Shown here one piece after another: positions 24,521-32,528 of a stretch of 38,967 bases of DNA. How positions within the stretch are numbered: the stretch's first letter is position 1; the number at the start of each line of letters is the position of its first letter. The DNA comes from Gemmatimonadota bacterium. Lineage in GTDB: Bacteria; Gemmatimonadota; Gemmatimonadetes; Longimicrobiales; Gaopeijiaceae. The stretch is from NCBI GenBank assembly GCA_003559555.1, contig PWLA01000050.1, positions 1 to 38,967 of the forward strand. Reading direction: 5' to 3'. A program made the position numbers and the translations under genes. The notes beneath the pieces are model-generated. The model saw nothing but the letters and a program-made list of their open reading frames with translations. It did not search any database and was not told the origin of the DNA.

Positions 24521-25799
24521 GACAGTCTCCTACCTCATCGTGGGAGGCGGGATGACCGCCGACGCCGCAGTTCGGGGAATCCGGAGCGTGGACGAGGAGG
24601 GGACGATCCTCGTGTTGACCGACGAGCCGCACCCGCCGTACGACCGCCCGCCCCTCTCCAAGGGACTCTGGACCGGAGACGACGAAGAACGGATCTGGCG
24701 GGAGACCGGCGACGTGGGCGCCCGCATCCGGACCGGATGCCGGGTGGAGTCGATGGACCGGGAGGCCCGGGAAGTTCAGATCCGCGGCGGCGAGCGGGTG
24801 GGCTACGAACGCCTCCTCCTGGCCACCGGCGCCCGCCCCCGGACCCTGAACGGACCCGCCGCCGACCAGGTGATCCACTTTCGGACCCTGGAGGACTTTC
24901 GGGCCCTGCGTCACCGGGTTCGCCAGGGGGGACGCCTGGCCCTGGTGGGAGGAGGCTTCATCGGCTGCGAGCTGGCTGGCTCCCTGATCCGAACCTCCGG
25001 GGCCGAATCGGAGGAGTATCCCCCTCCCGAGGAGATGGAAATTCACCTCATCTATCCTGAATCCCTTCCTCTGGAGAGATCGCTCCCTGGTCCCTTCGGT
25101 GAGCTCCTGGCCCGGCACCTGGAGTCCGTTGGGGTGGCCCTGCATCCGGGATGGGCGGTAAGCGAGGTCGGTGGCGGACCGGAGCAGCTGGAGCTCCAGG
25201 TGGAGCCAGCGAAGGGGACGCCGGACGCGGAGACGGCGTCGTTGGCCGGCGACCGGTCGCGGCCACGGCCCGACATGCCGGCTGGGTTCGACACGGTGGT
25301 CGCCGGACTCGGGGTGGATCCCCGGGTGGAGTTGGCCCGGGAAGCCGGCCTGGAGGTGGACGAAGGGATCGTGGTGGATGCCTCCCTCCGCACCGCCGAC
25401 CCCCGGGTCTTCGCCGCCGGGGACGTGGCCCGCTTCCCGGTGCCCTTCCTGGGGGGCCTCCACAGGGTGGAGCACGAGGAACACGCCAATGAATCCGGGC
25501 TGACAGCCGGACAGGCCATGGCCGGCCAGCAGGTGAGTTACGAGCCCCTTCCCTACGTCTACTCCGGCGTCGGTCCCCTCACCCTCGAGATCCTGGGGCT
25601 CCCGTCACCCGACGACCAGGTGGAGGCGGCGCCCCCCGGTTCGCCCGAGGGCGTGGGCCTGGCCCGGATCCTTCGGGAGGGTCGGATCACCGGGGTGCTC
25701 ATCTGGAACCGGCCGGGACGGGCCCACCGGATCCGCCGGCGCCTGCTCGACGATGACCCGGATCCCACCCTGGACGAGCTGAAACAGATCCTGGACTGA
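24507..25799 (+). CDS. FAD-dependent NAD(P)H oxidoreductase, ferredoxin-reductase type
   Basis: This 430-residue flavoenzyme has the two-dinucleotide fold of pyridine-nucleotide-disulfide oxidoreductases. The FAD site starts at LIVGGGMTADAAV (residue 10), with Gly-x-x-Ala in place of Gly-x-x-Gly. PYDRPPLSK is the motif of ferredoxin/rubredoxin reductases. LLLATGARPR, the NAD(P) site LVGGGFIGCELAG and the second FAD contact VFAAGDVARFP follow. No redox-active CxxC pair is present, so it is not a disulfide reductase. The C-terminal part resembles that of AIF/BenA-type reductases. An Asp/Pro-rich stretch near residues 230-255 is probably a surface insertion. The GTG start follows AGGAGGA and lies inside the CNNM gene. 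The electron acceptor is unknown; no ferredoxin gene is nearby. Confidence 0.87.
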   Translation: MSGPETVSYLIVGGGMTADAAVRGIRSVDEEGTILVLTDEPHPPYDRPPLSKGLWTGDDEERIWRETGDVGARIRTGCRVESMDREAREVQIRGGERVGYERLLLATGARPRTLNGPAADQVIHFRTLEDFRALRHRVRQGGRLALVGGGFIGCELAGSLIRTSGAESEEYPPPEEMEIHLIYPESLPLERSLPGPFGELLARHLESVGVALHPGWAVSEVGGGPEQLELQVEPAKGTPDAETASLAGDRSRPRPDMPAGFDTVVAGLGVDPRVELAREAGLEVDEGIVVDASLRTADPRVFAAGDVARFPVPFLGGLHRVEHEEHANESGLTAGQAMAGQQVSYEPLPYVYSGVGPLTLEILGLPSPDDQVEAAPPGSPEGVGLARILREGRITGVLIWNRPGRAHRIRRRLLDDDPDPTLDELKQILD

Positions 25800-25859
25800 C
25801 CCCCTGAAGGCCGGCTGGTGGGGCCCCTCACATCCCGACCGCCTCGCCTTCGTCCCCCT

Positions 25860-27050
25860 CTATCCCCCCGTTGCCACCCGGTCACCACTCGCGCTTCCCT
25901 CCTCCGGCACCGGGGCGGTGCGGATCTCGGCGTCGGCACTGTCCACGTGCAAGTGGAGGGTCCGGGTGGGGAAGGCGAAGCTGACGCCCAGCTCCTGGAG
26001 CCGGCGGTACAACTCCAGGTTGATCTGTTCTTGCGTGTCCCGGTACGAGGGAAAATCCGGCACGGTCATGAAGTAGACCGCCTCGAACTCCAGCGAGGAG
26101 TCGCCGAACTCGGCGAAGTGCGCCCGGTCGAAGCGGGAGTTGTCGGCCGCCTCGATGACCTCTTCCACGATTCCGGGAATCTGTCTCAACTTCTCGTGGC
26201 CGGTGTCGTACTGAACCCCGAAGGTGAAGAGGATCCGACGCTCCTCCATTCGCTTGAAGTTCCGGACCCTGGACGACAAGAGGTCCGAGTTGCCGAAGAT
26301 GAGCTGCTCACCCGAGAGCGACCGTATCCGGGTGGTCTTCAGCCCCACGTGCTCCACGGTACCCATGTGGTCGCCGACGATGATGAAGTCGCCGATGACG
26401 AAGGGGCGGTCGAAGATGATGGAGAGCGAGGCGAAGAGGTCGCCCAGGATGTTCTGGACCGCCAGCGCCACGGCGATCCCTCCAACCCCCAGTCCCGCCA
26501 GCGCCGGTCCGATCTCGAAGTCCATGACCGAGAGGGCCGTCAGGACGATGATGGACCAAACCACCAGGCGAGCCAGGAAGCCCATGGCCCCGATGGCAGT
26601 GGCGGCGCCGGGGTCGTCCTCGATCTGACGATCCCGGTAGCGCTGCAGGAACCACGAAACCACGTCGGCCCCCCACAACCCCCCCTGCGCCAGCACCGCC
26701 AGCTTGGCCAGGATCGCCATCCGTCCCGCCCACACCGGTCCCAGCGTCAGCGAAGCGACCCAGAGTGCCAGAGCCAGAACCACGAACCCCTTGGTCTTGC
26801 GCAGAAGCAGCGCGGCGATCTCGTCCACCCGACCCGGCGTCCGCCGGCTGAGGGCCTCCAGCCGTCCGGCCACGATTCTGATGGCCACGTTGAAGAGCGG
26901 GTGTGCCACCATGAGCACCACCACCGCCACCCCCCAGTTCAGGAGTGAGGCACCCAGGAACTGCCACTCCAGGAAGGCCAGACTCTCCGGCAGTTGGATC
27001 AGGTCGCCGAGAGATGGGGCTCCGGACGGGTCGTCGGTTTCCTGGATCAT
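25860..27050 (-). CDS. MscS family mechanosensitive channel
   Basis: This 396-residue inner-membrane channel has about four to five hydrophobic segments (about 36-56, 88-108, 112-128, 158-178). The pore-lining MscS segment follows (about 183-215), with ALAGLGVGGIAVALAVQNILGD-type Gly/Ala packing. The beta domain holds DRPFVIGDFIIVGDHMGTVEHVGLKTTRIR (about 214-243), and a C-terminal alpha/beta domain follows. Such channels open on hypo-osmotic shock to release solutes. The tail is Glu/Ser-rich. No strong ribosome site is seen before the ATG. The gene converges with the oxidoreductase gene, 60 bp apart, and lies 87 bp downstream of lspA on the same strand. Confidence 0.93.
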   Translation of the reverse strand: MIQETDDPSGAPSLGDLIQLPESLAFLEWQFLGASLLNWGVAVVVLMVAHPLFNVAIRIVAGRLEALSRRTPGRVDEIAALLLRKTKGFVVLALALWVASLTLGPVWAGRMAILAKLAVLAQGGLWGADVVSWFLQRYRDRQIEDDPGAATAIGAMGFLARLVVWSIIVLTALSVMDFEIGPALAGLGVGGIAVALAVQNILGDLFASLSIIFDRPFVIGDFIIVGDHMGTVEHVGLKTTRIRSLSGEQLIFGNSDLLSSRVRNFKRMEERRILFTFGVQYDTGHEKLRQIPGIVEEVIEAADNSRFDRAHFAEFGDSSLEFEAVYFMTVPDFPSYRDTQEQINLELYRRLQELGVSFAFPTRTLHLHVDSADAEIRTAPVPEEGSASGDRVATGG

Positions 27051-27137
27051 CTGAAATGGGAGGTTGGAGGGGACGGGCCGACGGGCAGAGCCGAACCGCT
27101 GGAGCAGTCGAAGTTCAGAGGGTGGGTCGAGGTACGC

Positions 27138-27692
27138 TCAGGAATCGGGGGTCGGTCGAGGGGAGCGGCTCCGCTCTTCCGGGCCCGAAGCCTCCTTCTC
27201 ACGCCTGGCATCCTCACTGTCTTCGCGCCAGAACGCGATGGCCAGCAGGATCGCACCCACGGTGATGCCCATGTCGGCCACATTGAAGATGGGCCAGAGC
27301 ATGAATCCCAGGTCGACGGGCCCGATGAAATCCACCACACCCCGGTCCCACCGGACCCGGTCGTAGAGGTTCCCGAGCGCCCCGGCCAGGACCAGGGCCG
27401 ACGCCAGGCTCCTGAGCTCGTCACCCGGACGGGCCTGGACCAGGAGGGCCACCAGAAAGACCACCGCCACCAGCGTGACGGGGATGAAGATCCAGCGGGG
27501 ATCGTCACCGATGGTCAGTCCGAAGGCCGCGCCGGTATTGAAGGCCAGGGTGAGGGGAACCAAGCCCCCCAGGAGCTCGATCTGGCGGCCGTCTCCCAGG
27601 GCCCTGAGGGCCCAGGACTTGGTGGCCAGGTCGGCCGCCAGGACCACCAGAAGCACGACACCGGCACTGATCTGCTGTGTTCTTGCTCTCAT
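27138..27692 (-). CDS. lspA: Lipoprotein signal peptidase
   Basis: LspA cleaves the signal peptide from diacylated prolipoproteins, such as the lipoproteins encoded at 9657-10037 and 19937-21223. The 184-residue protein has four membrane helices. Catalytic aspartates are Asp121 in GVVDFI and Asp140 in FNVADMGI, 19 residues apart as in characterised enzymes. The conserved segments LAFNTGAAFG (49-58) and GALGNLYDR (104-112) are present. The last 35 residues are charged (KEASGPEERSRSPRP) and lie outside the catalytic fold. It is preceded by a 114-bp gap containing a hairpin and followed by the mscS-like gene. Confidence 0.96.
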   Translation of the reverse strand: MRARTQQISAGVVLLVVLAADLATKSWALRALGDGRQIELLGGLVPLTLAFNTGAAFGLTIGDDPRWIFIPVTLVAVVFLVALLVQARPGDELRSLASALVLAGALGNLYDRVRWDRGVVDFIGPVDLGFMLWPIFNVADMGITVGAILLAIAFWREDSEDARREKEASGPEERSRSPRPTPDS

Positions 27693-27707
27693 GCGTACCC
27701 GCTCAGG

Positions 27708-27725
27708 GGCCGATTCACATCGGCC
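27708..27725. terminator. Perfect 7-bp hairpin upstream of lspA
   Basis: GGCCGAT pairs with ATCGGCC around the loop TCAC. The hairpin lies in the gap between the DUF4403 gene and lspA, both on the minus strand. It could end the LemA-M48-DUF4403 transcript or sit in the lspA leader. No T-run follows on the minus strand. Confidence 0.3.
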
Positions 27726-27806
27726 GTGGCTCAGTCATCGAATGGATCAGCGGGCCGAAATGTCTACCACTGAAGGGAAGAGCGCCAGCCCTTTCGCCGT
27801 CAGACG

Positions 27807-29327
27807 TCACCCGTCGCCCACCTCCACGCGGGCCGAACCTTCCAGGCCCACCCGCACCACCAGCGCGTCGCCGGTGGCCACCAGGTCGATCAGCTCCATG
27901 GCCGTCACCTCTCCCGAAAGCCAGGTCTCGGGTCCCAGCTGGCGGTTCAGGGCATCGCCCACGGTGAGGGTGCCCTGGGTCAACACATCGTCGAGGGGCC
28001 ATCGGGCCCGTTCGCGGAGATCCCCAACCAGACCGGTGCGAAGGGCCCAGGCCGCCACCTGGGCCAGCAGGTTGCGGGTGGCCACGTGAACCTTCAGATC
28101 CGACAACCGGATCTGATTGGTATCCGGGTCATGCCGGGGGGTGCCCACCAGGAAGAGCCGCCCCCTCAGGTCGCCCTCCACGTCCAGCTCCAGGAGAAGT
28201 CTGCCGTCTCCGAGCCCCCGGAGCATCACCCGCTCCAGTCGGATCGTTCGCCCGCGCTCGGTGAACTCTCGACCCTCCAGCTCCGCCGCCAGGAACTCCG
28301 ACAGCATCGGATAGGGAAGCCGTCCCTCTCCAACCACCCGGAACCCGCCGTCGTCCACCGTCCCGCCGTCCAGGAGCGGAAGGGGCGCGTGTTCCGTAGA
28401 CCCCGGGGGCTCGGTGGTCAGCTGGGGGCGTACCTGCAGGGAAATGGGAAGGCGAAGCGCCGCCCCTTCCCCCTCTTCGAGGCGAAGCCGGCCCCTCCGG
28501 ACCCCCTCGGGGGCCAGGGTGAGCCAGAGACCGTCCGCCACCGGGAACGGTCCATGCAGCTCGGTCCACCGCTCCTCGATTGCGGGACGGAGATCCAGGT
28601 CCGCCACCTGCCGATCCACCTCCCCGGTCCACTCCTCCAGTCCCATGCGAGCCACCGTCAGGAGCCAGTCGGTGAGATCCAGCTGGAACTGGGTCACCCG
28701 GCAGCGATCCCGCTCTCCCGTCGAGAGGGGTTCGAGGGCAGCCACGCTGATCCGGGTGCTCAGGCTCCAATCGGCCTCCAGGCTGAGAGGTGTGGTGAAG
28801 GTGACCCGGGCCCGGGGTCGGAGGCTCGTCGGCGGGACCGCCGGCCCGGGGGCAGGACCCGTTACGGCCCGGAAAGGGCAGGACCCGGTCACCTCGGGGA
28901 GGAACGCCGGATCGTACCAGCCGCGGCCCTGATAGTGGAGGACGGTGGACAGCTGGATGGTGTCGCCGGACACCGTCAGCTCGAAGGAATCCCTCTCGGC
29001 CTCGAACGCATACCGCAGCCCGGGGATCGAGGGGTGCTCGTGGCGCGTTTCCACATCGCCCAGCCGAACCGGCACGCTGGCCTCCAGTCCCTCCAGGAGG
29101 TCGTCGCCTCGATACACTACGGTGAGGTTCAGGTCCGATGAAGGCAGCTCCGGCAGCGACGGGACCTGGGCCCCGGGGATCGGGGTGGGGGGCTCGACCC
29201 GCAGACCTCGCTCCGAAGCCACCTTGAGCAGACCCGCAGCGATGAGTCCCCCCACGAGCAAAGCCGAGGCGATGCGCAGGACCCGGGTCCTCCGGGTCCC
29301 ACCATCGGGAACGTCAGGCGAATCCAT
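27807..29327 (-). CDS. DUF4403-like membrane-anchored protein
   Basis: This 506-residue protein has an N-terminal membrane anchor (about 17-35, LRIASALLVGGLIAAGLL) and a large exported part. It resembles DUF4403 proteins, for example in SDLNLTVVYRGDDLLEGLE near residue 64 and in the alternation of long beta strands and an amphipathic helix. The family is thought to share the lipid-binding BPI/TULIP fold, so a role in envelope lipid handling is possible but unproven. Two cysteines (near residues 149 and 213) could form a disulfide. The ATG lies 9 bp after the M48 protease stop, so it is the third gene of the lemA operon. My family assignment is moderately sure. Confidence 0.65.
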   Translation of the reverse strand: MDSPDVPDGGTRRTRVLRIASALLVGGLIAAGLLKVASERGLRVEPPTPIPGAQVPSLPELPSSDLNLTVVYRGDDLLEGLEASVPVRLGDVETRHEHPSIPGLRYAFEAERDSFELTVSGDTIQLSTVLHYQGRGWYDPAFLPEVTGSCPFRAVTGPAPGPAVPPTSLRPRARVTFTTPLSLEADWSLSTRISVAALEPLSTGERDRCRVTQFQLDLTDWLLTVARMGLEEWTGEVDRQVADLDLRPAIEERWTELHGPFPVADGLWLTLAPEGVRRGRLRLEEGEGAALRLPISLQVRPQLTTEPPGSTEHAPLPLLDGGTVDDGGFRVVGEGRLPYPMLSEFLAAELEGREFTERGRTIRLERVMLRGLGDGRLLLELDVEGDLRGRLFLVGTPRHDPDTNQIRLSDLKVHVATRNLLAQVAAWALRTGLVGDLRERARWPLDDVLTQGTLTVGDALNRQLGPETWLSGEVTAMELIDLVATGDALVVRVGLEGSARVEVGDG

Positions 29328-29336
29328 GGAACCGGG

Positions 29337-31379
29337 TCAGGCGGCAGGGAGCAGCGGCGGAAGGGGGAGCTCCAGACTTTCGGCCACCGCCCGGAGGAGC
29401 TCCACCTCCTCCACCTGCACCGCCTCGTCCACCAGGACCACCCGGGCGCACGCCCCCAGCGCCTTCCGGCGCACGTCCAGGCTCCCCCGTTCGAGTCGCT
29501 CCAGCGCCTCGTCCAGCTCCTGGAGTCCCACCGCCTTCCGTGAACGAAGGGACAGGTCGGACAACTCCCCGGCAACCGCGTCTGCGCCGGCAGCAAACGC
29601 GGCAGCGGCCTCCTCCTCGCCGCGCCCTTCGGCCCAGGCCAGCGCCGATAGCACCACCTCCAGCTCCCGGCTCACCTGACCCAGGGAACGCCCCGATGTC
29701 CGCTGCCGTCCCCCTCGCTCCCGGCCGGTGGGAAGATGCCGCCAGAGGATGTGCGCCAGGGCGAAATCGAAGGGTCGCACCTCCCCATCGGCGCGAATGA
29801 CCCGGTCGACGGCCGACCGGAGGGCCTGGGCCTGCTCCGGAGACATCCGGTGGAGAGCCGACAGACAGAGATCTACCAGTGGGAGGCGAGCCGCCGGCGG
29901 AACCTGATTCACCAGCGCGGACACCTCCTCCAGTTCGGTTTCAACGCGGGGATCCCCTGCGCCGGTGCGTCGATCCCCGTCACCGGAATCCTCGGCCTCC
30001 TCGGTGGCTGCGCCGGAGTCCAGCGTCCGGGCGACCTCCACGCGGGCCGCTCGACTGGCCTCGTCGTCTCCGCCCAGGAGGGCCAGGATCACCGCCTGGG
30101 CCCCGGTCCGGTCATGGGCCGCGTCCCGGATTCGGTCCGGGATCTCCGCCAGAAGCCGGCTGGCGTAGGCCACGTGATCCGACGACGGATTTCCCACCGA
30201 GCTCATGATCGCCTTCGTCCCCTGCTCCCCTCCGCCGCCTCCCCCGCCGCCAACGCCCTGGGAGGCCGCCGTGGCCATCCCTGCCGCCGCTCCGGCAAGC
30301 CCCGAGGCCCCGGGCCCCAGCCCCCCGGTCCCGCCAGACGCTTGCCCGGCAGCCACATCACCACCGGCGGGGCGGACGCCCTTCCCTCCCCTTGCGGTCC
30401 CACCCGGCGATCCCTCGGCCAGCGACGGATCGATCCGGCGGATCCGTTCGTCCAGCGGCGGATGAGTGGCCATGCTCCGGGCCAGGGCGCCCCCCACTCC
30501 GTCGGCAAAGAAGAGGTGGCTCAACTCCTCGGCATGGTGGTCCTGTATGCGGGACCCATGGGCGTTCTCGGCGATTTTTCGAAGGGCGCCGCCGATCCCC
30601 CGGGGGTTTCGTGTGAACTGGACCGCAGCTGCATCGGCCAGGAACTCCCGCTGCCGGGAAACCGCCGCCTTGATGAGCTTTCCGAAGAAGACGCCCAGGT
30701 ATCCCAGGGCGATCAGGGCCAGTCCCAGGAAGACGCCCTTGGAGCCGTTGCGACGCCGACGCACCATCTGCCCCCGCAGCATCCCCCGACCCACCACAGC
30801 CAACAGGAGGATCCCGAAGAGGAGCCCGACCAGCCGAATATTGAGCCGCATGTCTCCGTTCAGAATATGGCTGAACTCATGAGCGACAACCCCTTGCAGC
30901 TCTTCACGATTCAGCTTCTCCAACGTACCCCTGGTGACCGCCACGGCAGCATCGTGGATCGTGTAGCCCGCGGCAAAGGCGTTGATGGACGGCTCATCGT
31001 CCATGACGTAGATGCCGGGAACCGGTACGCCCGAAGCCACCGACATCTCCTCCACCACATTCACCAGGCGACGCTCGTCCGGGTCCCGGGTCCCGGGATC
31101 CACCTCACGGGCGCCCATGAGCTCGGCCACTGCAGATCCCCCCTTCCGAAGCTGGGCCGTTCGGGTGGCACTTCCTCCGGCGATGAGCGCCGTGGTGCCC
31201 ACCGCCACCACCCCGAAGAGGACGGGATCGAACCCCACTCCCATGCCCATGGACATGGCCCCTCCCACCACCAGGACCAGGTAGACGCCGATGATGATGG
31301 CGATCACGGCGGCGGCGAAAAGCCCCACCAGAACCACGGAGCGCTTCTTGGCCTCCTCCTGCGCCTGGAAAAAGTCCAT
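29337..31379 (-). CDS. M48 (HtpX-like) membrane metalloprotease with extended C-terminus
   Basis: A zinc protease of the inner membrane, probably degrading damaged membrane proteins. Two helices lie near the N-terminus (about 14-38 and 52-70). Zinc ligands are His167 and His171 in HEFSH and Glu245 in REFLADAAAV, with two more helices between them. The conserved NAFAAGY segment is at 133-139. Unlike HtpX (about 290 residues), this protein has 680. After THPPLDERIRRIDP near residue 310 comes a Gly-rich linker with eight consecutive Gly, then a helical domain. That domain contains DRVIRADGEVRPFDF, similar to TerB-like helical domains. The ATG at 31379 follows the lemA stop by one base (TGAGATG), so the genes are coupled. 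Upstream in-frame codons are antisense or overlap lemA. Confidence 0.9.
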   Translation of the reverse strand: MDFFQAQEEAKKRSVVLVGLFAAAVIAIIIGVYLVLVVGGAMSMGMGVGFDPVLFGVVAVGTTALIAGGSATRTAQLRKGGSAVAELMGAREVDPGTRDPDERRLVNVVEEMSVASGVPVPGIYVMDDEPSINAFAAGYTIHDAAVAVTRGTLEKLNREELQGVVAHEFSHILNGDMRLNIRLVGLLFGILLLAVVGRGMLRGQMVRRRRNGSKGVFLGLALIALGYLGVFFGKLIKAAVSRQREFLADAAAVQFTRNPRGIGGALRKIAENAHGSRIQDHHAEELSHLFFADGVGGALARSMATHPPLDERIRRIDPSLAEGSPGGTARGGKGVRPAGGDVAAGQASGGTGGLGPGASGLAGAAAGMATAASQGVGGGGGGGGEQGTKAIMSSVGNPSSDHVAYASRLLAEIPDRIRDAAHDRTGAQAVILALLGGDDEASRAARVEVARTLDSGAATEEAEDSGDGDRRTGAGDPRVETELEEVSALVNQVPPAARLPLVDLCLSALHRMSPEQAQALRSAVDRVIRADGEVRPFDFALAHILWRHLPTGRERGGRQRTSGRSLGQVSRELEVVLSALAWAEGRGEEEAAAAFAAGADAVAGELSDLSLRSRKAVGLQELDEALERLERGSLDVRRKALGACARVVLVDEAVQVEEVELLRAVAESLELPLPPLLPAA

Positions 31380-31380
31380 C

Positions 31381-31962
31381 TCAGAAAGACACCTCGGGCG
31401 CCTCCCGCTCCTCCTGCAGCTCGATCTCGAAGAGCTCGGCGGGACCGAAGTTGAAGGCGTTGGCCACGATGTTCGTGGGTACGCTGGCCCGGAGGGTATT
31501 GTAGCGCATGACGGCGTCGTTGTAGCCCTGCCGTGCAAACGCGATCCGGTTCTCCGTGGTGGAGAGCTCCTCCTGGAGCGCCAGCATGTTCTGGTTCGCC
31601 TTGAGATCCGGGTAGTCCTCGGAGAGGGCGAAGAACTTACCCATGGCTCCGGTGAGCGCCTGCTCGGCGGCCAGCAGCTCCTTCATGGCCCCCGGTTCAC
31701 CCGGGGCAGCGGCAGCCTTCTTCTCCGCCTGGCTGGCCTGGTTCCGGGCCCGGGTCACCGCCTCCAGGGTTTCCCGCTCGTGCTTCATGTACCCCTTTGC
31801 GGTTTCCACCAGGTTGGGAATCAGGTCGTAGCGACGCTTGAGCTGCACGTCGATCTGGGCGAAGGCGTTGCGAAATCGCTCCCGCAGCTTGACCAGTCGA
31901 TTGTAGCCCATCACGAAGAACAAACCGATCACGACGATGAGTATCAGAACGATCCAGAGCAT
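31381..31962 (-). CDS. lemA: LemA family protein
   Basis: This 193-residue protein has one N-terminal membrane helix (1-19) and a long helical bundle. Diagnostic segments are YNRLVKLRERFRNAFAQIDVQLKRR, DLIPNLVETAKGYMKHE, YPDLKANQNM, ENRIAFARQGYNDAVMRYN and FNFGPAELFEI. LemA often accompanies M48 proteases, as here with one base between the genes; it may guide substrates or scaffold the protease. The ATG at 31962 follows AAGGAGA with 7-nt spacing. It is the first gene of the lemA-M48-DUF4403 operon. Confidence 0.95.
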   Translation of the reverse strand: MLWIVLILIVVIGLFFVMGYNRLVKLRERFRNAFAQIDVQLKRRYDLIPNLVETAKGYMKHERETLEAVTRARNQASQAEKKAAAAPGEPGAMKELLAAEQALTGAMGKFFALSEDYPDLKANQNMLALQEELSTTENRIAFARQGYNDAVMRYNTLRASVPTNIVANAFNFGPAELFEIELQEEREAPEVSF

Positions 31963-32528
31963 GCATCTTCTCCTTCGGAAAGAACGGCGAATGAAGGGCG
32001 CTGGCGTGCCGAGCCGGGATGCCCGTTTTTCGGACCACTTCGGGACCCCGGTCGGCGATGGGCGACGTCAGGTGGGACGAAGCCGGTGGTTCCGACGGGG
32101 TCACCTTGTACTACGAACCCTGGTGCGAATCTCTTTGACTGGCGGGCTGAACGCCAGGGGGGCAGCTGCCGCCGCATGGGCTTCCACGGCTGCGCGAACC
32201 GCCGCTCTCCCGAGCCGATCCCGGCGCAGGCTGAGTGAACGCATCGCCTCGCTGCGGGGCACATCCGTCCACCGGGCTCCCTGGCCCGACCCACGGACGG
32301 GGAACGGAACCAACACCCCCCAGTGGAGCATCCCATGCAGGCGGGGCGCAGGAGAACCCGGAGGGAGAAGGGGCGTTGCAGCCCTGGATCGTCGTTGGAG
32401 CCCCTCACCGATGCCGACGCGGCTTCGCCGGGGGCCCGATCGCTGTCGGCCCTCCGCCTCGCCCAGGGTTGCAAGACCCCTTCTCGGTGGTCCCTGCACT
32501 AGTTCAACAACCTTTTTGAGGAGTCCAG
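31963..32528. other. 566-bp divergent region between lemA and ppdK
   Basis: The stretch separates the divergent lemA (minus) and ppdK (plus) genes and should hold both promoters. No family-level gene, tRNA or riboswitch was recognised. Several frames are open because of the high GC content; the best of them is the 55-codon frame at 32335-32502. The last 60 bp before ppdK are less GC-rich and include GAGGAG as the ppdK ribosome site. Confidence 0.5.
32335..32502 (+). CDS. Possible small basic protein or leader peptide
   Basis: A 55-codon frame starts with ATG at 32335, preceded by GGAG with 6-nt spacing, and ends with TAG 26 bp before ppdK. The peptide begins MQAGRRRTRREKGRC and is strongly basic at the N-terminus. 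Third codon positions are rich in G and C, as in real genes here. No homologue was recognised. It may be a small gene, a leader peptide for ppdK, or a chance frame. Confidence 0.25.
   Translation: MQAGRRRTRREKGRCSPGSSLEPLTDADAASPGARSLSALRLAQGCKTPSRWSLH

Noticed and set aside
30225-30260. Dense GGN/CCN tract suggesting a simple repeat
   Set aside because: It encodes the poly-Gly linker of the M48 protease in a continuous frame with mixed Gly codons, so it is a protein linker rather than a DNA repeat element.
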